Source: Alphaproteobacteria bacterium (GTDB lineage Bacteria; Pseudomonadota; Alphaproteobacteria; SP197). From it: a stretch of DNA of 9,839 nt. The translations under genes were made by a program, and so were the position numbers. The first letter of the stretch is position 1, and each line of letters starts with the position of its first letter. Of this stretch, positions 1 through 5,558 are shown piece by piece. The notes under the pieces are model-generated. The model searched no databases. It was not told the DNA's origin and saw nothing but the letters and a program-made list of their open reading frames with translations. Location of the stretch: the NCBI GenBank assembly GCA_022822575.1, contig JAJEBJ010000367.1, positions 1 to 9,839 on the forward strand, given 5' to 3'.

Positions 1-1058
1 CCGATCGAATTGAGGAACTCCTCGTCGAACCCCTCGTAGGACTTCACGTTGGAGTGCCCGTAGTACCAGTTGCCGATCTCGTATGCGCCGGCTTCGGGCG
101 AAATGAAGGAGTCGATGATGTCGTGCGCCTTCTCGTAGAAGCCGTCCCTGATCGCGGCAGGATGGATGCACAGGCCGCAATGCCACGTGAGAGCGCCTTC
201 CCTGGGGGTGGCCCAGGCGAATTCCATCGGGGTGTCTTCGGCATGCGCCGCGAGTTGCGCAACGATTCCGTTGTCGTTCGTCGATATCACGAGTTCGCCC
301 GCCGCCACCGCCTGGCTACGCTCGGTTGACGAGGATTCGAGTCCGCGGTTGAGCGGCATCTGCTTGCGCAGGAGATCCTCGCACTGGATGCGTTCGGCTT
401 CGTTCATGTTCCAGGGGCTGATACCCAGGACGAGAGCCGCGATTGCGAAGGCTTCGTAGGAGTGGTTGGAGATCGAGAGGCGGCCCGAGTACTTCTCGTT
501 CCACAGCGCCAACCATGTCTGGTTCGCAGGATCAGCGTACTCCGGTGCGATGTCGGTGCGGATGACCATCGAGGTCTGGCCCCAGTCCTCCGGCACATAG
601 ACCCGTGCGCCGTCCACCACCGAATGGGGCACATCCTTGAAGACCTGCATGACGTCGGGCCAGTTGGAGAGCCGGTCGGTCTCGATTGGCGCCAGAAGGC
701 CCGCGTCGTACCAGAGCTTGAGCGAGGGCCCGCACGGGTAGGTCACGTGCGGTTCGAAGCCACCCCACATCTTGGCAAAGGCCTCGTCTTCGGAGGCGAA
801 CAAGTGGTAGTTCGGCTCGCGGCCGTACTTGGCGGTGTAGTGGACCATGAATTCCGGTTCGTCATAGCCGCCCCAGGTAAAGAATATCGGGTGGTCCTCG
901 TCGACTTCCTGGGCGAGCGCACTCCCTCCCATGGTGTACGCGGTCAGTGAGCCGATACCGAAGGTCGCCATGACACGGTGGGCATCGCGCCTGGTCAGCT
1001 TGCCCTCGCACAACAGGTCGTGGAAGCGGGCCGTCTCCATCACTGGCTTCAAAGTCAT
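1..1058 (-). CDS. ABC transporter substrate-binding protein, PotD-like (SBP1), 3' end off the window
   Basis: This is an exported solute-binding protein of the spermidine/putrescine-binding (PotD, SBP_bac_8) type, which delivers a small, usually cationic, solute to an ABC permease. 352 residues are present. Against its paralogue at 2515-3681, about 36 C-terminal residues lie beyond position 1, and the two copies align at a constant offset of 2623 with no net indel. The N-terminus carries a Tat-like signal: twin arginines in LTRRDAHRVMATFGIG (residues about 21-36), then a hydrophobic stretch, then an AxA site (ALA, near residue 48). The mature start DHPIFFTWGGYDEP and the later YVPEDWGQTSMVIRTD match the PotD-type fold. 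Start chosen at ATG 1058, with a strong AGGGAGG ribosome site 5-6 bases upstream. It sits 64 bases downstream of the PhyH gene on the same strand, so the two are probably cotranscribed. The permease and ATPase genes are not visible and may lie left of the window. The ligand is unknown. Confidence 0.9.
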   Translation of the reverse strand, partial: MTLKPVMETARFHDLLCEGKLTRRDAHRVMATFGIGSLTAYTMGGSALAQEVDEDHPIFFTWGGYDEPEFMVHYTAKYGREPNYHLFASEDEAFAKMWGGFEPHVTYPCGPSLKLWYDAGLLAPIETDRLSNWPDVMQVFKDVPHSVVDGARVYVPEDWGQTSMVIRTDIAPEYADPANQTWLALWNEKYSGRLSISNHSYEAFAIAALVLGISPWNMNEAERIQCEDLLRKQMPLNRGLESSSTERSQAVAAGELVISTNDNGIVAQLAAHAEDTPMEFAWATPREGALTWHCGLCIHPAAIRDGFYEKAHDIIDSFISPEAGAYEIGNWYYGHSNVKSYEGFDEEFLNSI

Positions 1059-1122
1059 AAGAACCTCCCTTCTTCAGTCGCTGGTATCAACGGATTCATC
1101 ATAGTCATTGTGATCCGCCAGA

Positions 1123-2001
1123 TCAGCCTCCGCCCTGCGCTCTGGCGTCATCCATCGTGCCCACCGTGCCACGCGCGTTGTTCCATGCAGGATCAGGCGG
1201 AGTGTGGACCCAGGCCGGGCAGTCGCCGCGGTGGCTGCCACACCGGTCGTCGCCCGAGTCGTGCGCCATGTAGCCGAGCAGCGCGCGAACGCGAGGACTG
1301 TACTGCGCCGCTACTTCAGGCGGCGTGATCAGGTACTGGTTGACCTCCGGACGCAGCCATCCCAGGCAGTAGCTGTTGACCAGTCCCAGGCGTGGCGTGC
1401 TGCTTCGGTTGGCGCCACCACCGTGCCAGGTCGAGCCCAGGTAGAAGACGGCCGATCCCTTCGGCATCACCGTGGCCTCCCAGTTCGACACATCCGGAAG
1501 GTGCCACGAGCGCAGCAGGCGATGGCTGTTGGGAACCACGCGCGTGCCGCCGTTCTCTTCGGTGAAGTCGCAGAGGGACCACATCACGCCCAGGGTCATT
1601 TCCATGCCGGCGATGTCGATCGGATAGACCGTATCGTCGCGATGGAGCGCCTGGTGCGTTTCGCCGGGCATGATCTCGATCGCCGTCAGGCTGCTGACCC
1701 GGTATGTCGCGGCATGAGGCAGGAAGACGTGGTTCGCAATGTCGATCACCAGGTCATTCTCGACCAGCGCGGCGGCGCTTGGTGCTGTCCGTAGCACGCC
1801 GCCGTAGCGGTTGGTCAGGCTACCATTGAAGGCACCTGCCGATTCAAGGCCTCTGGCATCGAGTTCGGGCCGCAGTTCCGCGGCCACGGCGTCGACCAGG
1901 TCTTCGTCGACCAGGTTCGTCACGGCAACCACGCCGTCGCGGCTGAGGGCCGCCTTGATGGCCTCGGGATCGGCGGTTCGATCGAAGTAGCTCAGCGGCA
2001 T
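1123..2001 (-). CDS. phytanoyl-CoA dioxygenase (PhyH) family Fe(II)/2-oxoglutarate oxygenase
   Basis: This is a 292-residue cytoplasmic non-haem iron, 2-oxoglutarate-dependent oxygenase of the PhyH family, expected to hydroxylate a small substrate while converting 2-oxoglutarate and O2 to succinate and CO2. The iron-binding facial triad is visible: H120 and D122 in QALHRDD, and distal H193 in GSTWHGGGANRS. R204, eleven residues after H193, is the likely 2-oxoglutarate-binding arginine. EENGGTRVVPNSH (residues 148-160) is the typical PhyH segment between them. I chose ATG 2001 because GGAGAG lies about 4 bases upstream and a candidate promoter lies at 2044-2073. The frame stays open to an ATG at 2118, but those 39 extra residues look unlike the family N-terminus. 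The stop is 64 bases before SBP1, which suggests an operon and a substrate imported by that transporter. Bacterial members act on compounds such as ectoine, so the substrate cannot be assigned from motifs. A partial second copy of its 3' end survives at about 3746-3840. Confidence 0.85.
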   Translation of the reverse strand: MPLSYFDRTADPEAIKAALSRDGVVAVTNLVDEDLVDAVAAELRPELDARGLESAGAFNGSLTNRYGGVLRTAPSAAALVENDLVIDIANHVFLPHAATYRVSSLTAIEIMPGETHQALHRDDTVYPIDIAGMEMTLGVMWSLCDFTEENGGTRVVPNSHRLLRSWHLPDVSNWEATVMPKGSAVFYLGSTWHGGGANRSSTPRLGLVNSYCLGWLRPEVNQYLITPPEVAAQYSPRVRALLGYMAHDSGDDRCGSHRGDCPAWVHTPPDPAWNNARGTVGTMDDARAQGGG

Positions 2002-2043
2002 CGGCTCTCCGTGATTCCTGTCTGTGGCCAAGTGCAGGCCGAA

Positions 2044-2073
2044 ATCATACCAATCCGGACCCATGGCAGACAA
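2044..2073 (-). promoter_or_regulatory. candidate sigma-70 promoter for the phyH-SBP1 operon
   Basis: On the minus strand TTGTCT (2073-2068) and TATGAT (2049-2044) are separated by 18 bases. They match the -35 and -10 consensus at 4/6 and 5/6 positions. The predicted start near 2037 would leave a leader of roughly 35 bases before ATG 2001, which supports that start over the ATG at 2118. This is a pattern match only. Confidence 0.35.
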
Positions 2074-2224
2074 TCGGCAAGTCCGCCAACTTTCGATCTG
2101 GTCGCATTGCGGACACACTCGGCCGAGACCCTGCCTCCTTGCGCGGCATCGTCATATCGGCAGCCACCTGCTCCCGACGCTGAACTCAAAAGGCGATGAA
2201 GCGCTGCCTTGCACCCGGTCCACG

Positions 2225-2252
2225 TCGGCTCGCGGAGGTGCGTGCGAGCCGA
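2225..2252. repeat. 9-bp perfect inverted repeat with a 10-base loop
   Basis: TCGGCTCGC (2225-2233) pairs exactly with GCGAGCCGA (2244-2252) around the loop GGAGGTGCGT. Neither strand has a T-tract after it, so it is not a classic terminator. It lies about 225 bases upstream of the phyH start, within the possible leader if transcription begins further upstream. Function unknown. Confidence 0.4.
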
Positions 2253-2450
2253 GAAACCGGCGAGGTCCGCTGGCTGCTCCGGTTTACGGGTGAGAGGATC
2301 CGTCGCCTCGGTGTTCTCGAATGGCGCGCCCGCCGGACCGCAGGCTCAGGCAAGGGGCCGTGAACAATCTTCATTGAATCAGGCGTGGTGATGCTTCCGC
2401 GCCATGACGGCCAACAGGAGACGGGTCTTGCCTCAAGGCAGGGGGCAATC

Positions 2451-2475
2451 GGCCCGGCACCCCCGGTGCCGGGCC
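2451..2475 (-). terminator. strong hairpin 40 bases after the SBP2 stop
   Basis: GGCCCGGCACC (2451-2461) and GGTGCCGGGCC (2465-2475) form a perfect 11-bp G+C-rich stem with a 3-base loop, just downstream of SBP2. No T-run follows on the minus strand, so it is not a textbook intrinsic terminator. It may instead protect the 3' end of a highly expressed binding-protein mRNA, as hairpins after SBP genes of ABC operons often do, or may terminate with Rho. Confidence 0.5.
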
Positions 2476-2514
2476 TGACTGCAATCAGCCGGGTCGGCCA
2501 AACGAACGGACGAC

Positions 2515-3681
2515 TCAGAACCCGGCCTTCAGCTCTTCCCAACGGGTGGCAAGCACGTCCGGTTCGTTCATCTCCAGCTGGAACTGGGCGGTCGCGAGAA
2601 ACTCCTCGACGTGCCCGGTCTGGCCGATCGAATTGAGGAACTCCTCGTCGAACCCCTCGTAGGACTTCACGTTGGAGTGCCCGTAGTACCAGTTGCCGAT
2701 CTCGTATGCGCCGGCTTCGGGCGAAATGAAGGAGTCGATGATCTCGTGCGCCTTCTCGTAGAAGCCGTCCCTGATCGCGGCAGGATGGATGCACAGGCCG
2801 CAATGCCACGTGAGCGCACCTTCTTTGGGCGTGGCCCAGGTGAATTCGAAGTTGGTGCCTTCGGCATGCGTCGCAAGCTCCGCAACGGCACCGTTGTCGT
2901 TCGTCGATATCACGAGTTCACCCATTGCCACGGCTTGCACACGCTCCGTAAACGAGGCCCCGATCACGCGGTTGAGCGGAATCTGTTTGCGCAGGAGTTC
3001 CTCGCACTGGATGCGTTCGGCCTCGTTCATGTTCCAGGGGCTGATACCCAGGACGAGAGCCGCGATCGCGAAGGCTTCATAGGAAGAGTTGGAGATCGAG
3101 ATACGGCCGGCATAATTCTCGTCCCACAACGCTTTCCATGTCTGGTTCTCGGGATCAGCGTATTCAGGTGCGACGTCGGTGCGGATGACCATCGAGGTCT
3201 GGCCCCAGTCCTCCGGCACGTAGACCCTGACGCCGTCCACCACCGAGTGAGGCACATCCTTGAAGACCTGCATGACGTCGGGCCAGTTGGAGAGCCGGTC
3301 GGTCTCGATCGGCGCCAGAAGGCCCCCGTCGTACCAGCGCTTGAGCGAGGGACCGCAAGGGTAGGTCACATGCGGTTCGAAGCCGCCTCTCATCTTGGCA
3401 AAGGCATCGTCTTCGTCGGAGAAGAAGTGGTAGTTCGGCTCGCGGCCGTACTTCGCGGTGTAGTGGACCATGAACTCCGGTTCGTCATAGCCGCCCCAGG
3501 TGAAGAATATCGGGTGGTCCTCGTCTGCATCCTGGGCGAGTGCGCCCCCTCCCAGGGTGTGCGCGGTCAGAGTGCCGATACCGAAGGTCGCCATGACACG
3601 GTGGGCATTGCGCCTGGTCAGTTTGCCTTCGCACAACAGGTCGTGGAAGCGGGTCGTCTCCATCATTGGCCTCAATGTCAT
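2515..3681 (-). CDS. ABC transporter substrate-binding protein, PotD-like (SBP2)
   Basis: This is the complete 388-residue paralogue of SBP1, at about 87% amino-acid identity (44 differences in 352 residues by my manual count). It is an exported solute-binding protein of the PotD/SBP_bac_8 type, feeding an ABC permease not present in the window. Visible are twin arginines in LTRRNAHRVMATFGIG (residues about 21-36), a hydrophobic segment, and an ALA cleavage motif followed by Q and an acidic mature end. This points to Tat export of a folded protein. Family landmarks are FFTWGGYDEPEF, YVPEDWGQTSMVIRTD and the EAFAIAALVLGISPWN stretch. ATG 3681 is preceded by a strong GGGGAGG site. The differences cluster in patches, notably RVIGASFTERVQ versus GLESSSTERSQ, which may alter ligand contacts while the C-terminal lobe is nearly identical. 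Upstream is a remnant of phyH rather than an intact copy, and transcription probably starts near 3927. The ligand is unknown. Confidence 0.92.
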   Translation of the reverse strand: MTLRPMMETTRFHDLLCEGKLTRRNAHRVMATFGIGTLTAHTLGGGALAQDADEDHPIFFTWGGYDEPEFMVHYTAKYGREPNYHFFSDEDDAFAKMRGGFEPHVTYPCGPSLKRWYDGGLLAPIETDRLSNWPDVMQVFKDVPHSVVDGVRVYVPEDWGQTSMVIRTDVAPEYADPENQTWKALWDENYAGRISISNSSYEAFAIAALVLGISPWNMNEAERIQCEELLRKQIPLNRVIGASFTERVQAVAMGELVISTNDNGAVAELATHAEGTNFEFTWATPKEGALTWHCGLCIHPAAIRDGFYEKAHEIIDSFISPEAGAYEIGNWYYGHSNVKSYEGFDEEFLNSIGQTGHVEEFLATAQFQLEMNEPDVLATRWEELKAGF

Positions 3682-3745
3682 AAGAACCTCCCCTTTTCAG
3701 TTGTTGTTATCAACGGGTTCATCATAGCCCACATGATCGTTCGGG

Positions 3746-3840
3746 TCAGCCTGCGCCCTGCGTCATCGATCGCGCCACGCGCATCGTTCCATGCCAGATC
3801 AGGCGACCCGTCGATACGGGCGGGACAGTCACCGCGGATG
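3746..3840 (-). pseudogene. remnant of the 3' end of a second phyH-like gene
   Basis: Read on the minus strand, this stretch encodes RGDCPARIDGSPDLAWNDAR. The C-terminus of the intact dioxygenase at 1123-2001 reads RGDCPAWVHTPPDPAWNNAR in the same place. About 48 of 63 bases match in the best block. The homology continues with small deletions through the stop region and then through the spacer into SBP2, exactly as phyH runs into SBP1. An in-frame TGA lies just upstream (near 3856), no homology to the rest of phyH continues to the right, and the end is frameshifted. It therefore cannot make a dioxygenase and now forms part of the SBP2 leader. It is the clearest evidence that a phyH-SBP unit was duplicated and one phyH was later lost. 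Confidence 0.7.
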
Positions 3841-3905
3841 CGGTCTGTCGCTCAAGCTCCGGGGGGTGAATGTCCTCGGTGTGCCTCGTGAATCCGCGGA
3901 TGCGG
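3832..3905. repeat. 12-bp direct repeat at the edge of the phyH remnant
   Basis: CCGCGGATGCGG occurs at 3832-3843 and again at 3894-3905, a 62-base period. The left copy coincides with the point where homology to phyH ends. It may mark a rearrangement junction or a small local duplication or insertion. Nothing transposon-like is visible between the copies. Confidence 0.6.
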
Positions 3906-3933
3906 CATTTCTTCTCGTCCCCCACGATGCGTG

Positions 3934-3961
3934 ATTATAGTTTTTCTCAAGTCAATAGCAA
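3934..3961 (-). promoter_or_regulatory. sigma-70 promoter upstream of SBP2
   Basis: On the minus strand TTGCTA (3961-3956) is followed after 16 bases by a perfect TATAAT (3939-3934), within an A+T-rich island unlike the rest of the window. The start would fall near 3927. This gives a leader of about 245 bases that includes the phyH remnant before SBP2 at 3681. The same island (3931-4015) presumably also carries the plus-strand promoter of the GcvT-like gene, but I see no convincing match there. Confidence 0.5.
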
Positions 3962-4103
3962 AATGAAATCACTTCGTTTGCGAGAAGTTTTATTGTTAAT
4001 CAAAAAGATGGTCTTCTGGCCTCCCCGATGATGGAGTTGGCCAGGAACGTAGTTTGGACAACGCCTGACAATGCGGCGATCGGGCACGGGAGGGAAGGAA
4101 GAG

Positions 4104-4154
4104 ATGCAATATGTCCTGCAGTTCGAGGGACCCGACGCCGAGAGACTCCTTAAA
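4104..4154 (+). pseudogene. out-of-frame N-terminal strand of the GcvT-like gene (frameshift at 4152-4154)
   Basis: ATG 4104, preceded by GGGAGGGAAGGAAGAG, opens MQYVLQFEGPDAERLL. This is the conserved GPDAExLL strand of GcvT-family proteins and should continue as NRLFTRDIAKLK. That continuation is present, but in the next frame. Reading CTT AAC AGG instead of CTTAAACAGG joins the two, so one extra A in the run 4152-4154 separates them. Family members also have about 45-60 residues before this strand, and none of the three frames upstream encodes them. The gene is therefore 5'-truncated as well as frameshifted, unless the extra A is a sequencing error. Confidence 0.65.
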
Positions 4155-5070
4155 CAGGCTCTTCACCCGCGACATCGCCAAACTGAAAGTCAACAGATGC
4201 GGATACGGGCTGGCCTGTTACGAGGACGGCGGGTTGCTCGTGGACGGCATCGTGATGCGGCTCGGCAGGGATCTCTTCTGGTACCTCCAGGCCGACGGCG
4301 ATTTCTGTGGCTGGGCCCGCGCGCATGCGATCGGCCTGGATGTGGAGATTTCCGATCCTGGTGTGTTCGTCTCCCAGGTGCAGGGACCGAGGTCGCTGGA
4401 GTTTCTGGACGCCGCGAGCAAGGACGGTCTGCCCGACGGCTTCACCTGCTACGGGATCGCCAGGGTCGATCTCGGAGGCCAGGAGTTCGTCATCTCGCGT
4501 ACGGGATTCACGAACGAGCTTGGATGGGAATTCTATACCGAGCCGCACCACGACGCGGATGCGCTCTGGGACCATCTGCGCGCGCATGGCGTACCCTTCG
4601 GCATGGACTGGTATGCGGTGGATTCGACAAATCCCAGGCGGGTCGAGGCCGGCATTCTGAATGCCGGCTCCGATTTCAACCGGTTCACGACGCCGTACGA
4701 TGTGGGTCTCGGGCGCTTCGTCGATGAGCACAAGAGCGACTTCATCGGCAAGGCGGCATTGAGGGATGCACCGCGCGAGCGACGCCAACACGGCATCACG
4801 TGCCGGACCGGTGACATGACCGCTTCAGGCGCGGTAGAACAGGACGGTGTGAGAATCGGTGTCGTCACTGCGGCGGCCATGTCACCCTGCCTCGGTCTCA
4901 GAGTCGGATACGTGCTGTTCGACAGGGCCGGTCTCGGTCCCGGCCACACCGTACGTGTCCGTTGTCGAGACGGCTCGCTGCAGGACGCGGAACTGGTTGA
5001 ACTTCCAATGTACGACAGGGAGCGACTCATTCCCCGCGGCAAGCTGGTCGACATTCCTCGGCGGGCCTGA
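4111..5070 (+). CDS. GcvT-like aminomethyltransferase/demethylase, N-terminus altered by frameshift
   Basis: This encodes a homologue of the glycine-cleavage T-protein family, cytoplasmic enzymes (GcvT, DmdA and the C-terminal parts of dimethylglycine and sarcosine dehydrogenases) that pass a methyl or methylene group to tetrahydrofolate. In this frame (319 residues) the family signatures are NRLFTRDIAKLK (15-26), EDGGLLVDGIVMRLG (38-52, with one Asp of the usual DD pair), SRTGFTNELGWEFY (129-142) and RRVEAGILNAGSDF (176-189), with a C-terminal GcvT_C-like barrel from about residue 215. The first 14 residues here, from ATG 4111, are not family-like. The homologous strand lies in the overlapping frame from 4104, and the corrected protein would have about 321 residues. 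Both starts have an A/G-rich ribosome site in reach. It could make a one-carbon acceptor for the amine dehydrogenase further right, or it may be a decaying gene. Confidence 0.7.
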   Translation: MSCSSRDPTPRDSLNRLFTRDIAKLKVNRCGYGLACYEDGGLLVDGIVMRLGRDLFWYLQADGDFCGWARAHAIGLDVEISDPGVFVSQVQGPRSLEFLDAASKDGLPDGFTCYGIARVDLGGQEFVISRTGFTNELGWEFYTEPHHDADALWDHLRAHGVPFGMDWYAVDSTNPRRVEAGILNAGSDFNRFTTPYDVGLGRFVDEHKSDFIGKAALRDAPRERRQHGITCRTGDMTASGAVEQDGVRIGVVTAAAMSPCLGLRVGYVLFDRAGLGPGHTVRVRCRDGSLQDAELVELPMYDRERLIPRGKLVDIPRRA

Positions 5071-5558
5071 AATCCCGGAACCAGGGGATGACGCCTGAGG
5101 ACGCGGGCACATGCATAGCAAGAAAGTCTGCACACCCGGTCGGCAACACATTCCTCGCAAGCCCGCAGTGCACTGTCGAACGTGAGGTGCGCCGGCAAGA
5201 CTTCGGTACTTGCACTGTCATCGGATCGGGAGGCCTTCGGAATCCGCCACGGCGTGGATCAATGTAATCGACCCGTCCCGGGAATCCTGACCGCCCTGTT
5301 GCCAAAGTTCGCCATCAGACCTGAGACGTCACGAGCTTGGCGGCAAGGATTTCATTCCCGGTCAGGCATTCATCTCCTCAGCGTCCTTCGCAGCCCCTGC
5401 CTGTCGATGGGACAATGCTCCATCTGTTCTCCGTCCTGAGCCGCCGCCATTGACTGGTCCGAGTTCCGGGCTTGCTGCCCGCTCCCGGGTGTGACGGACA
5501 TGGGACGCCGACAGCCTCCGATACGAAAGGCCACAATCTCGTCAAACTCAACGGCACG
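5071..5558. other. 488-base spacer between convergent genes, no gene recognised
   Basis: This lies between the GcvT-like gene (plus) and the protease gene (minus). Frames of 85-92 residues exist here but match nothing I know and lack good ribosome sites. No strong terminator hairpin is visible. The best is a 5-bp stem at 5467-5481, and TCCCGGGA near 5276-5283 is a short palindrome. A 9-base direct repeat, TGCACTGTC (5169-5177 and 5211-5219), is within chance expectation. Confidence 0.5.

Larger units (their letters stand above)
2074..2514. other. spacer between phyH and SBP2 without a recognisable gene
   Basis: About 440 bases lie between the phyH promoter and the end of SBP2. Open frames here are short or run antisense out of neighbouring genes and resemble no family I know. 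I see two inverted repeats (2225-2252 and 2451-2475, listed separately) and no tRNA or insertion-sequence ends. The left part presumably carries regulatory sequence for phyH. Confidence 0.5.

Noticed and set aside
2002..2118. Longer N-terminus of the PhyH protein from ATG 2118
   Set aside because: The 39 extra residues do not resemble the family start, a ribosome site precedes ATG 2001, and a candidate promoter falls inside the extension.
2186..2809. 207-residue minus-strand frame ending in the SBP2-phyH spacer
   Set aside because: It starts inside SBP2 in another frame and is Arg/Pro-rich like a shadow, with no ribosome site.
2611..3891. 426-residue plus-strand open frame over SBP2
   Set aside because: It mirrors the SBP2 coding strand, and a matching shadow lies over SBP1. 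The protein has no recognisable domain.
4150..4791. 213-residue minus-strand frame over the GcvT-like gene
   Set aside because: It is antisense to a frame with clear GcvT signatures and has no recognisable motif of its own.
5467..5481. 5-bp hairpin as terminator between the convergent genes
   Set aside because: The stem is too short, has no T-tract on either strand, and such stems are common by chance in G+C-rich DNA.
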